From the NCBI GenBank assembly GCA_016870215.1, contig VGCD01000011.1, positions 1 to 60,118 on the forward strand: DNA of 60,118 bases, read 5' to 3'. Position numbers and translations under genes: made by a program. The number at the start of each line of letters is the position of its first letter. Position 1 is the stretch's first letter. This DNA is from Actinomycetota bacterium (GTDB lineage Bacteria > Actinomycetota > Acidimicrobiia > Acidimicrobiales > Ilumatobacteraceae). The notes beneath the pieces are model-generated. The model had not been told where the DNA came from. It was given only the letters and a program-made list of their open reading frames with translations, and made no database searches. Below, one piece after another: positions 51,174 through 59,317 of the stretch.

Positions 51174-52604
51174 TTATGGGCAGAGGAAGTTGCCGAACTG
51201 CCACGGGTCGGAACGGTCGAGCGTTGCCGCAAGATCACTCCATTGGTCGAACACGTCGCGACGCGTCCGTAACGGGTCCCAGTCGACCGCATCAGACCAG
51301 ATGGTGCCGAGATACGGACTAGCTGCATCGAGGATGAAGTCATGCGGCAGTTCGTCGGGGACTTTGAGGCCTTGCATTGGCTCGGCGATCATCCACTTCA
51401 CTGCTGCGAGAACCGATGCAGCCACTTGAAGTGTCGTTGCACTTTGGTGTGGCACCTTGCTGCGGGCTTCGTTGATGTCGAGGATTGAACCAGTCCACCA
51501 CGCGTTGTAGTCGTGACCCATGAGCAACACGCCGAGCTGGTCTTCGCCTTGAACAATCTCGTCGTTCAGAATGCGTTGCTCAGGTTGCATCTCATAGTTC
51601 CGCATAAGCAATTCATGGATGCTCATGATCGCGACATCGCTCGGACAGTAGGCGTAGTGCACCGTCGGTCGATACGTCGCTCGGCCGTCTTTCCACACGG
51701 TCAGGTGATCGCTCATCGTGTAGGACTCGCCGTGCCTGATGACGAGTCCCCGGATTTCACCAGCAGGAACCCAGCTGCGAACCCATGTCTCCATGCCGGG
51801 CTGAGCAATACAAATTTGATTGCGTGGTCCATCGTCTTCGTGTTGCCACGCGTTCTTCGGAAGTGTCTTTTCGTGAGTGCCCCAACCAAGTTCAGCTGGT
51901 GCAATCCCTTCCTCATAGAGGCCATCAACCGACCAGGTGTTGACAAATTCGTTGACACGCTTTGGCTCAACCGCAAGTTGAGTGTCGCGTTCAGAGATGT
52001 GAATCACCTTTGTGCCGGTGAGCATTGCAAGGTGGTTGAACGCCTGCGATGCGAGCGCGGACTCAAGTGCCACGGCACGATCTCCGGTTGCGGTGCCATC
52101 TGTCAGCATCCGCTTGCTCATCTGCGTCAGAGCACGCTTTACGAAGTGGCTCACGAGGCCTGGATTTGCGCCATGTTCCACGACGGCAGAGGCGCCAGGC
52201 TTACCCCACTTCGCCTTCAAGCGGCGAAGATCTTGATGACGCACGTACAACGTGCGATCACGTGGGTCTGTGGATGCGAGATCTTCATACGGATCCCACA
52301 CTTCGACTGACGTGTTGAGATAGCGCACGTTGTGGTCGTGGCACCACTGCAAAATGGTCGGACAGTCGATGTTCCACGCGAGGTCGAGCAAGATGTCGCC
52401 ATCTTTGCAACGAGATGACAAGAACTCATCGAGGTTCTCGCGAGTCAGTCGACCCGACTCGTACGTGACACCTTTGGCGAGTGCATCAGCAACACGGTGG
52501 CGATTGTCGACGAAATCGACGATGTGAATGGATGACGGGGCTATGCCGAGGTCATCAATGAGAAGTGGAACTGTGCATTGAGCAACGCTTCCACACCCCA
52601 GCAC
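51174..52604 (-). CDS. hss: Homospermidine synthase (saccharopine-dehydrogenase superfamily)
   Basis: Predicted to make sym-homospermidine from putrescine (and spermidine) with NAD. The Rossmann start LGCGSVAQCTVPLLIDDLG is followed by VVEHGANPGLVSHFVKRALT, a segment typical of bacterial homospermidine synthases, and HDYNAWWTGSILDINEARSK. GTG 52604 is the first ordinary start codon, but it cuts the first beta strand. In-frame codons upstream encode SALLPARIL and run back to a TAG at 52658-52656 with no ATG, GTG or TTG between. Initiation from a rare codon (ATA or ATC) or readthrough of that TAG is therefore possible. 476 residues from GTG. Confidence 0.85.
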   Translation of the reverse strand: MLGCGSVAQCTVPLLIDDLGIAPSSIHIVDFVDNRHRVADALAKGVTYESGRLTRENLDEFLSSRCKDGDILLDLAWNIDCPTILQWCHDHNVRYLNTSVEVWDPYEDLASTDPRDRTLYVRHQDLRRLKAKWGKPGASAVVEHGANPGLVSHFVKRALTQMSKRMLTDGTATGDRAVALESALASQAFNHLAMLTGTKVIHISERDTQLAVEPKRVNEFVNTWSVDGLYEEGIAPAELGWGTHEKTLPKNAWQHEDDGPRNQICIAQPGMETWVRSWVPAGEIRGLVIRHGESYTMSDHLTVWKDGRATYRPTVHYAYCPSDVAIMSIHELLMRNYEMQPEQRILNDEIVQGEDQLGVLLMGHDYNAWWTGSILDINEARSKVPHQSATTLQVAASVLAAVKWMIAEPMQGLKVPDELPHDFILDAASPYLGTIWSDAVDWDPLRTRRDVFDQWSDLAATLDRSDPWQFGNFLCP

Positions 52605-52655
52605 GAGGATTCGAGCGGGGAGGAGAGCAGACGAATTGGCGTTGATGGGTATCGG

Positions 52656-52802
52656 CTACTTCGACTCGCTGACGAATTCGCCGTCAATCAACTCACTGAG
52701 TTCCCGTGAAAAAGTCGGTTCGTCCGGAACCAGCAAATGTTGCCAGTCGTACGGCTGACCTTTCAGACCTCGAGTCTGTGTGCCATCCAATGTGTCGTCC
52801 AT
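52656..52802 (-). CDS. Short ORF upstream of and in frame with hss, 48 residues
   Basis: ATG 52802-52800 has the strongest Shine-Dalgarno sequence I saw here, GGGAGGAG (52816-52809), at good spacing. The peptide begins MDDTLDGTQTRGLKGQPYDW, is acidic, and ends in ESK before TAG. It is in the same frame as hss, 17 codons further on. It could be a regulatory upstream ORF, a small independent protein, or the first part of a readthrough fusion of about 540 residues. I recognise no family. Confidence 0.65.
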   Translation of the reverse strand: MDDTLDGTQTRGLKGQPYDWQHLLVPDEPTFSRELSELIDGEFVSESK

Positions 52803-52808
52803 AGTGAA

Positions 52809-52953
52809 CTCCTCCCGAAGGTGATAGAGGGTTCGCCCGTGGCGGGTGGCGCACGACGTTGCCAGTTGTAACTGGCCCGTGTCGTACGGGTGCGCTCGGT
52901 GCTAATCCGTAAGTGTGTGCTTCCTTTCTGCACGGAACCATTCCGTAACAGGC
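52809..52953 (-). ncRNA. Structured 5' leader of the hss transcript, candidate cis-regulatory RNA
   Basis: The leader can form hairpin ACGGAA/TTCCGT (loop of three, 52932-52946). It can also form a three-helix junction: outer stem GCGCAC/GTGCGC (52895-52890 with 52854-52849), hairpin CCCGT/ACGGG (52890-52876) and hairpin GCCAGTT/AACTGGC (52876-52861). A last helix, CCTCT (52830-52826) with GGAGG (52815-52811), covers the Shine-Dalgarno sequence. An alternative pairing, ACGAC with GTCGT, competes with the outer stem. This is what a translational riboswitch looks like; I could not match it to a known class. Confidence 0.5.
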
Positions 52954-52959
52954 TCGTGA

Positions 52960-52988
52960 ACATTAACGACTGTGAGCCCGCACGACAA
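52960..52988 (-). promoter_or_regulatory. Predicted promoter of the hss leader
   Basis: TTGTCG (52988-52983) and TAATGT (52965-52960) are 17 bases apart on the minus strand. Transcription would start near 52953, giving a leader of about 150 bases, in contrast to the mostly leaderless genes around it. Confidence 0.55.
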
Positions 52989-53016
52989 TTATTTCGAGCG
53001 GTACCCTTGGTCACAC

Positions 53017-54225
53017 ATGTCGTCTCGACACCCCCAACCCTCTGACTCTTCCTCGCCTGCTGTGTCGTTACCCACCGGTTTCGCCGAACTTGGCGTGCCC
53101 GAAGAAGTCGATCGTGGCCTCGCCGCTGCCGGATTCTCCGCTCCGTTTGCCATCCAAACCGAGGCCATTCCGGTCGCTCTCAGTGGGGAAGACGTGTGTG
53201 GCCGTGCGCGCACAGGTAGCGGCAAAACACTCGCATTTGGTGTGCCGATGATCGCTCGCATCGACAAGGCAGCGCGCAAGCGAGCTCCTCGTGGCTTGGT
53301 GCTCGTGCCGACTCGTGAGCTTGCCCTTCAGGTGTCAGAAGTTCTGGGGCCTATTGCCACCGAATGCTCCGTCAAGGTGCTTGCCGTTTACGGCGGTGCT
53401 TCGCGCGATGACCAGATCGTGGCTCTCGACAAAGGCATTGACATCGTCGTTGCCACACCGTTGCGGTTGATTGACCTCATCAAAGCGAAAGAGGTCGACC
53501 TCGAGGACATTCAGTGTGTGGTGCTTGACGAAGCCGACCGAATGGCTGATGAAGGTTTCACTCCACAGGTCGAATGGATTTTGCGTCACGTCACTGGTGA
53601 ACACCAGACCATGTTGTTCAGCGCCACGCTCGACGGACAGGTCGGCAACTTGGTTCGTCGTTACATGAAGAATCCGCGCGAAGTGTCAATCGACGCGCCG
53701 ACCGACACCGTCGGCACGATGCATCACCTGTTTCTCGCGGTGCACAAGATGGACAAAGACAAAGTCATTGCCGCAGTTGCAACTGCTGGCGGAAAGACAG
53801 TGGTGTTCTGTGACACCAAGCGCCTCTGTGATCGCGTGACAGACAATCTTCGTGATCTCAACGTGAAGGCCTCGGCAATTCACGGTGACCTCACGCAGGC
53901 AGCGCGTGAGAAAGCTCTGACACGTTTCACCAAGGGTGAAATCACCGTCCTAGTCGCCACCGACGTTGCAGCTCGCGGAATCGACATCGATGATGTTGCA
54001 GTTGTTGTGCATTACGAACCACCAATCGATCACAAGACATACCTGCACCGCTCGGGTCGTACAGCACGCGCAGGACGCGATGGTTGGGCCGTGACATTGG
54101 CTGAATACAACCAGCACACGACGTGTCGCATCATTCAGCGCGCACTGCGTCTTCCTACGCAACCTCCCTTTGAGGTGTTCAGCAACGACCCACGGTTAGT
54201 GGATCTGCGCAAGTTTCTTGACTGA
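53017..54225 (+). CDS. DEAD-box RNA helicase
   Basis: ATP-dependent RNA remodelling enzyme of 402 residues with all main motifs: Q-motif region (PFAIQTEAIPVALSGED), Walker A ARTGSGKT, PTREL, VVLDEADRMADEG, SAT in LFSATLDGQ, and HRSGRTARAGRDGW. It lacks a long basic C-terminal tail, so it is a minimal helicase. ATG 53017 lies nine bases after TACCCT (53002-53007). It diverges from the hss leader. Confidence 0.94.
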   Translation: MSSRHPQPSDSSSPAVSLPTGFAELGVPEEVDRGLAAAGFSAPFAIQTEAIPVALSGEDVCGRARTGSGKTLAFGVPMIARIDKAARKRAPRGLVLVPTRELALQVSEVLGPIATECSVKVLAVYGGASRDDQIVALDKGIDIVVATPLRLIDLIKAKEVDLEDIQCVVLDEADRMADEGFTPQVEWILRHVTGEHQTMLFSATLDGQVGNLVRRYMKNPREVSIDAPTDTVGTMHHLFLAVHKMDKDKVIAAVATAGGKTVVFCDTKRLCDRVTDNLRDLNVKASAIHGDLTQAAREKALTRFTKGEITVLVATDVAARGIDIDDVAVVVHYEPPIDHKTYLHRSGRTARAGRDGWAVTLAEYNQHTTCRIIQRALRLPTQPPFEVFSNDPRLVDLRKFLD

Positions 54226-54273
54226 TGACACCTGTGTCTGTCGTCTGAGACAGGCCGTTGCTACTTTGCAGAC

Positions 54274-54453
54274 ATGAGCGCAGTTGAAGGTTTCGACGAT
54301 GACCTGACGGTCGAATACGAAGTCACTGACGACAATCGTTGCCCAATGTGTGGTGAGTTCGTTGACGACTTCGAAGGCATTGATTCAGCCGATTGCCCAG
54401 GCTGTGGAACCCATCTGTTGTTGTTCCCCTCGGAAGACGAGGATCGTCGCTAG
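54274..54453 (+). CDS. Zinc-ribbon microprotein, 59 residues
   Basis: The ORF starts MSAVEGFDDDLTVEYEVTDD and contains CPMC and, 18 residues on, CPGC, a four-Cys zinc ribbon flanked by acidic sequence and an acidic tail ending EDEDRR. ATG 54274 is six bases after TACTTT (54262-54267), the leaderless layout. It follows the helicase by 48 bases and ends eight bases before convergent leuD. It may be a nucleic-acid or protein adaptor; family unknown. Confidence 0.65.
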   Translation: MSAVEGFDDDLTVEYEVTDDNRCPMCGEFVDDFEGIDSADCPGCGTHLLLFPSEDEDRR

Positions 54454-54461
54454 CGACTGGA

Positions 54462-55052
54462 TCAGTTTGCGCGAAGGTATGCGGGGCGCGAATTCTCGAA
54501 CTGTGAGATCGCGTCAGCGTGCGAGAGTGTGATGCCGATGTCGTCCAAGCCGTTCAAGAAACGGTGCTGGGTCGGTGCGTCCATGGGGAATGACTCAGTG
54601 AGTCCGGCACTTGGCACTTCCACAGTGAGCGACTTCATGTCGACCGTGATCTCAGTTGAGGAATCAGCTTCGATGAGTTCCCACAATGTGTTCACGATGG
54701 CTTCTGAGAGCACCACAGGCACAAGCCCGTTCTTGGAGCAGTTGTTGCGGAAGATGTCGCTGAAGCTCGGTGCAATGACCGCATCAAATCCGTATTGCTG
54801 AATAGCCCACACCGCGTGCTCACGGGAGGAGCCGACGCCGAAAGATGGACCGGCCACGAGAATGCTCGCACCTGCGTACTTCTGGTCGTTCAACACGAAG
54901 TTGCGATCATCGCGCCAAGTGGAGAACAAACCGGCTTCGAACCCCGTGCGCTCAACTCGCTTCAACCAGTCGGCAGGAATGATCTGGTCAGTGTCGACAT
55001 CGCTGCGACGAAGCGGCACTCCACGACCGGTGATGATGTGCACTGCTTTCAT
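54462..55052 (-). CDS. leuD: 3-isopropylmalate dehydratase small subunit
   Basis: Swivel subunit that, with LeuC, isomerises isopropylmalate in leucine synthesis. [20 protein letters not shown] and [15 protein letters not shown] are diagnostic. 196 residues. The ATG overlaps the leuC stop as ATGA, so the subunits are made in step. Confidence 0.96.
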   Translation of the reverse strand: MKAVHIITGRGVPLRRSDVDTDQIIPADWLKRVERTGFEAGLFSTWRDDRNFVLNDQKYAGASILVAGPSFGVGSSREHAVWAIQQYGFDAVIAPSFSDIFRNNCSKNGLVPVVLSEAIVNTLWELIEADSSTEITVDMKSLTVEVPSAGLTESFPMDAPTQHRFLNGLDDIGITLSHADAISQFENSRPAYLRAN

Positions 55053-56452
55053 GACAAGTCCTTTGGTGTCGCGAAATGTCCGGCAATGGCTGTGGCTGCT
55101 GCGACCGCAGGAGAGACCAAGTGTGTGCGTCCGCCGCGACCTTGACGACCCTCAAAGTTGCGGTTACTGGTGCTTGCAGCACGTTCCCCCGGAGCGAGCT
55201 TGTCAGGGTTCATCGCAAGGCACATTGAGCAACCCGGCTCGCGCCAATCTGCACCCGCCGCACGAAACACGTCGTGCAGTCCTTCGGCCTCTGCCTGTTT
55301 TTTGACGGCATGACTACCTGGCACAACCATCACTCGCTTTGCTGTGACAGTGCGACCGTTCATAACCGCGGCTGCGGCACGAAGATCTTCGATACGACTA
55401 TTCGTGCACGAACCGATGAAAACGGTGTCGACGGGAACATCACTCATTTTTGTTCCCGGAGCGAGGCCCATGTACTCGAGTGCACGAGAGATGGTGTCAG
55501 CTACTTGCGGATCACTTGCATCTTTCGGCGAAGGAATAACACCGTCGATGGGAATCACTTGGGCCGGGTTTGTTCCCCAGCTGACATGCGGGCGCAGAGT
55601 GCGCGCATCGATGGTGACTTCCTTGTCGAATGTGGCACCGTCATCGGTGTGCAGTTGACGCCACGCTGCGACTGCTTCGTCCCATGCGGCACCAGTTGGA
55701 GCGTGCGGGCGACCTTTGAGGTACTCGAATGTGACGTCGTCTGGTGCGATCAGGCCAGCTTTTGCTCCGGCCTCGATTGACATGTTGCACACCGTCATGC
55801 GCCCTTCCATGGAGAGAGCACGAATGGCAGAGCCGCGATATTCGATGACATGTCCGATGCCACCGCCGGTGCCGATGGCCCCAATAATCGCGAGGATGAT
55901 GTCCTTGGCTGTGACATCCGCGGGAGCATCACCTTCGACGTTCACCGCCATCCATTTCGGACGAGATTGGGGAAGAGTCTGAGTGGCGAGGACGTGTTCA
56001 ACTTCGCTGGTACCAATTCCGAATGCGAGCGCACCGAAAGCACCATGTGTGGCGGTGTGACTGTCACCGCAAACAATTGTCATGCCGGGAAGTGTGCGAC
56101 CTTGTTCTGGACCGATGACGTGAACAATGCCTTGATTCGCATTTCCCATCGGGAAGTGTGTGATTCCGAACTCTTTCGCATTGTCACGTAACACCTGGAC
56201 TTGTTTTGCTGAAATCGGATCAGCAATCGGTTTGTCGATGTCGGCGGTGGGCACGTTGTGGTCTTCAGTGGCAACCGTGAGCTCTGGGCGTCGAACAGCG
56301 CGTCCTGACAAACGAAGTCCGTCGAAGGCTTGCGGGCTGGTGACCTCGTGAACCAGATGGAGGTCGACGTACATGAGGTCTGCTTCACCAGGTGCGCTGT
56401 GCACCACGTGTGAGTCCCAGACTTTCTGAGCAAGTGTGCGGGGTTGTGGCAT
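55049..56452 (-). CDS. leuC: 3-isopropylmalate dehydratase large subunit
   Basis: Aconitase-family [4Fe-4S] enzyme of leucine synthesis, 467 residues. Cluster Cys residues are in [13 protein letters not shown] and [31 protein letters not shown] is the family block. Coupled to leuD. It is separated by about 5 kb from leuA, which has its own attenuator, so the two leu loci are controlled differently. Confidence 0.97.
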   Translation of the reverse strand: MPQPRTLAQKVWDSHVVHSAPGEADLMYVDLHLVHEVTSPQAFDGLRLSGRAVRRPELTVATEDHNVPTADIDKPIADPISAKQVQVLRDNAKEFGITHFPMGNANQGIVHVIGPEQGRTLPGMTIVCGDSHTATHGAFGALAFGIGTSEVEHVLATQTLPQSRPKWMAVNVEGDAPADVTAKDIILAIIGAIGTGGGIGHVIEYRGSAIRALSMEGRMTVCNMSIEAGAKAGLIAPDDVTFEYLKGRPHAPTGAAWDEAVAAWRQLHTDDGATFDKEVTIDARTLRPHVSWGTNPAQVIPIDGVIPSPKDASDPQVADTISRALEYMGLAPGTKMSDVPVDTVFIGSCTNSRIEDLRAAAAVMNGRTVTAKRVMVVPGSHAVKKQAEAEGLHDVFRAAGADWREPGCSMCLAMNPDKLAPGERAASTSNRNFEGRQGRGGRTHLVSPAVAAATAIAGHFATPKDLS

Positions 56453-56490
56453 GTCGAAATCTCAGTCGGTGAGGGGTTGGGGCACTTGAA

Positions 56491-56520
56491 ACGATAGCGA
56501 TGACGAACTGAGTTCGTGAA
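56491..56520 (-). promoter_or_regulatory. Possible leuCD promoter with a palindrome in the spacer
   Basis: TTCACG (56520-56515) and TATCGT (56496-56491) are 18 bases apart on the minus strand. The inverted repeat ACGAAC/GTTCGT (56503-56508 and 56512-56517, loop of three) sits at the -35 and spacer, where a repressor could block polymerase. It could instead be the terminator stem of the upstream CoA-transferase gene. Confidence 0.4.
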
Positions 56521-56534
56521 GGTCGCCTTAGCCA

Positions 56535-57707
56535 TTAGGTGAGTTCTTCGGTGCTCCATCCGAGGGGTTCAGCGGGGCCGGCCGACAAACTTTGCCCGTC
56601 GATGAGAAATGGCAAGCGTGTGCCAAAGAGTCCGCTTTCAATGCCGCTGATTGGCGCGCTCAGTGGTTCGAAGAAATCACGGTGGCGCAACTGGGGATGA
56701 TTCAGCGTGTCGTATCCGGTGCGCACAACACCGACCGGGATACCAAGTGCACCGAGCTTGTCGGCAACCTGTTCTGACGTGTGTCGCGACGTCCACTTGC
56801 CAAGTTGGTCGTCGATGGTGTCGCGTGCAGAGATGCGATTGCGCATGTGCGGGAAATCGCGGAGGAGATGCGGTGCATTCATGATGTGCGTGAGCTCAGA
56901 CCATGACTCATCACTGGTGACGACAATTGCCACCGAACCATCAGAGGTGGGATACACACCGTGTGGCGTGCCTCGTCGGTCTCCGTTGCCTTGGCGTTCG
57001 CTGTAGCCAATCGGGTCGATATCAAGCGCTTCGTCCCACAACATCATCGAGACTGCATCGAGCATGGAGACATCGAGATGTGAACCGACGCCCGTGAGGT
57101 CGCGTTGGCGAAGCGCTGACAACACCGCGATGACTGCGTTGTAGGCGCCGAAGTGATCTGCAACGGTCGCACCTGCACGGACCGGGGGAGTGTCGGGCCA
57201 ACCCGTTCGATACAGAAGACCAGATTCGGCTTGCACGCAGATGTCGATTGCGGCGCGATGTGCATACGGCCCTGTCTGTCCGTAACCACTGATGCTGCAC
57301 CACACCAAGCGAGGGTTTCTGTTGCGCACGTCGTCGACACCACACCCGTGTTTGGCAAGAGCACCCGGTCTCAGATTCTCGATGACGACATCGGCGGAGT
57401 CAGCAAGTGTGAGGAAAGCGTCTCGACCTTCGTCAGTGGTGACATCAAGGACAACGCTGCGCTTGCCTCGCGCACGACGTAGGTGTCCGACGGACACGTC
57501 GTCGCTACGTCGTTCTTGTGATCTACTTGCATCGGGTCCGATGAATGGCGGTACTCGCCAACTGACGTCGCCACCAGGGCCATCGACTCGAATGACATCG
57601 GCTCCGAGTGCTGCTAGGTAGAACGCGGTCACGGGCCCTGCCACGACTCGGCCGACATCGAGCACGGTGATGCCATGTAGTGGTGCGACTGCAGTTGACG
57701 ATTCCAT
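56535..57707 (-). CDS. Class III (CaiB/BaiF) CoA-transferase
   Basis: Transfers CoA between carboxylic acids, 390 residues. The N-terminal block ITVLDVGRVVAGPVTAFYLA and GKRSVVLDVTTDEGRDAFL are typical, and the catalytic Asp is expected in AAIDICVQAESGL. Compared with racemase members it could equally be an alpha-methylacyl-CoA racemase, which shares the fold. ATG 57707 lies nine bases after TAGTGT (57722-57717). Confidence 0.88.
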   Translation of the reverse strand: MESSTAVAPLHGITVLDVGRVVAGPVTAFYLAALGADVIRVDGPGGDVSWRVPPFIGPDASRSQERRSDDVSVGHLRRARGKRSVVLDVTTDEGRDAFLTLADSADVVIENLRPGALAKHGCGVDDVRNRNPRLVWCSISGYGQTGPYAHRAAIDICVQAESGLLYRTGWPDTPPVRAGATVADHFGAYNAVIAVLSALRQRDLTGVGSHLDVSMLDAVSMMLWDEALDIDPIGYSERQGNGDRRGTPHGVYPTSDGSVAIVVTSDESWSELTHIMNAPHLLRDFPHMRNRISARDTIDDQLGKWTSRHTSEQVADKLGALGIPVGVVRTGYDTLNHPQLRHRDFFEPLSAPISGIESGLFGTRLPFLIDGQSLSAGPAEPLGWSTEELT

Positions 57708-57791
57708 TTCACAGTCACACTACGACACGGTCTGTCGTTGTAGTGCTGGGTCGTATTGCCGACAACACTGCACTGCGCACACACCTCGGAC

Positions 57792-58328
57792 ATGAATCCT
57801 GACTTGCCAGAACGTGACCACCTCGACATTCCCGTCACTGAGCTTGCGGAGATGGTTGAGAGAACCATCCACTCCACCGTGAACTCTTTTGATATGGGCG
57901 CCGCGCGATTGTACGGAGTGCAATTCGTTTCTGGTCCCTCAACACTTGAAGGCGATGCGCGTGCATCGGTGTGTCGAGTAGCAGAGCACCCCGACGTGTA
58001 TCGATTGTTGTCATTGCCATCGAGCGCACTCGCGCGGATGTTTCAGGCAGCGGCACTCGTCACCACCGGTTGGGCCGCACCACTCTCCACCGACGGCGAC
58101 GTCGATGGTCCTCCGAGCGAACATGCGCTTCGTCGGCGAGTGCGGCTTGTGGTCATCGTGTGCGACGAGGGTGTTGCCTCGGTCGTTCGATTCGCCGACG
58201 ACCCCGATGACACCATCACTGATCCGGGATCCGCGACCGGAGCACTGGCAGAGGCGATCTCCCAGTTTTGGTACGAGCGTCCCCGCCACTTCGACGCCCC
58301 TGTGGCAGATCTGCCGAACGGCTCATAA
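57792..58328 (+). CDS. Uncharacterised protein, 178 residues
   Basis: Not recognised. A soluble protein with helix ELAEMVERTIHSTVNSFDMG near the start, a SALARMFQAAALVTTGWAAP segment, and a strand pair RLVVIVCDEGVASVVRFAD. It starts at ATG 57792 (the frame is open to 57756) and ends 11 bases before nadA, but nadA has its own -10-like box. Function unknown. Confidence 0.7.
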   Translation: MNPDLPERDHLDIPVTELAEMVERTIHSTVNSFDMGAARLYGVQFVSGPSTLEGDARASVCRVAEHPDVYRLLSLPSSALARMFQAAALVTTGWAAPLSTDGDVDGPPSEHALRRRVRLVVIVCDEGVASVVRFADDPDDTITDPGSATGALAEAISQFWYERPRHFDAPVADLPNGS

Positions 58329-58339
58329 CCTGACACCTT

Positions 58340-59314
58340 GTGAAGGTGTCTGATGGCGACTGGGCGCAGCGCATTCGTCGTCTCGCCGCTGAACGTGACG
58401 CGGTGATTCTGGCCCATAACTATCAAGTTCCCGAGATCCAAGATGTCGCACACCATGTGGGTGACTCTTTGGCTCTGTCTCGTATTGCGGCCCAGGTTGA
58501 GAATTCCACCATCGTGTTCTGTGGCGTGCACTTCATGGCAGAAACTGCCAAGTTGCTGTCACCGAGTAAGACCGTGCTCATCCCCGACGAGCGCGCCGGA
58601 TGCTCCTTGGCCGATTCCATCACGGCAGATCAGTTGCGCGCATGGAAGGCCGAACACCCTGGCGCTGTCGTTGTCAGCTACGTCAACACCACTGCAGCGG
58701 TGAAAGCAGAGACAGATATCTGTTGCACAAGCAGCAACGCAGTCGACGTGGTTGCTTCCATTCCCACCGACAAAGACATTCTCTTTTGCCCCGATCAATT
58801 CCTTGGCGCGCACGTGCAACGATTGACCAAACGCACCAACATGCATATCTGGATGGGCGAATGTCATGTGCACGCGGGCATCAACGGATCAGAGTTGAAG
58901 CAGTTGGTCGCATCTGAACCCGATGCTGAATTGTTCATTCACCCCGAATGCGGTTGTGCCACCTCAGCCATGTACTTGGCATCAGAGGGTGTTGTGCCGG
59001 CGGAGCGCACAAAGATCTTGTCGACAGCTGGCATGGTGACTGCGGCGCGAGACACCAAAGCTCGCAAAGTTCTCGTCGCCACAGAAACGGGCATGTTGCA
59101 TCAACTACAGAAGGTCAACTCGAACACACAATTTCAGCCCGTCAATCGCGCGGCTGTGTGCAAGTACATGAAGATGATCACGCCAGAGAAGCTCGAGCGT
59201 TGCCTTGTCGAAGGAACCGACGTTGTCGACGTACCAACCGACATCGCCGAGCGTGCACGGCAGTCAGTGGAGCGAATGATTGCCATCGGCACCCCCTCTC
59301 GGACTGGCGAGTAG
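58340..59314 (+). CDS. nadA: Quinolinate synthase
   Basis: [4Fe-4S] enzyme joining iminoaspartate and dihydroxyacetone phosphate in NAD synthesis, 324 residues. Key parts are [34 protein letters not shown] (cluster Cys), [20 protein letters not shown] and [15 protein letters not shown] 58340 follows TAACCT (58326-58331) with an 8-base gap. nadB follows after three bases. Confidence 0.96.
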   Translation: MKVSDGDWAQRIRRLAAERDAVILAHNYQVPEIQDVAHHVGDSLALSRIAAQVENSTIVFCGVHFMAETAKLLSPSKTVLIPDERAGCSLADSITADQLRAWKAEHPGAVVVSYVNTTAAVKAETDICCTSSNAVDVVASIPTDKDILFCPDQFLGAHVQRLTKRTNMHIWMGECHVHAGINGSELKQLVASEPDAELFIHPECGCATSAMYLASEGVVPAERTKILSTAGMVTAARDTKARKVLVATETGMLHQLQKVNSNTQFQPVNRAAVCKYMKMITPEKLERCLVEGTDVVDVPTDIAERARQSVERMIAIGTPSRTGE

Positions 59315-59317
59315 GCC

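Noticed and set aside
52895-52920. Resemblance of the plus strand (ggtgctaatccgtaa) to a piece of S-box or cobalamin riboswitch
   Set aside because: Only this short stretch matches; the rest of either consensus is missing, and the helicase on that strand appears to start from its own leaderless promoter.
52693-52941. An 82-codon minus-strand ORF across the hss leader
   Set aside because: Its composition (His, Arg, Pro, Gly) is that of a shadow frame, it has no ribosome-binding site, and a better ORF with a strong Shine-Dalgarno sequence lies in another frame.
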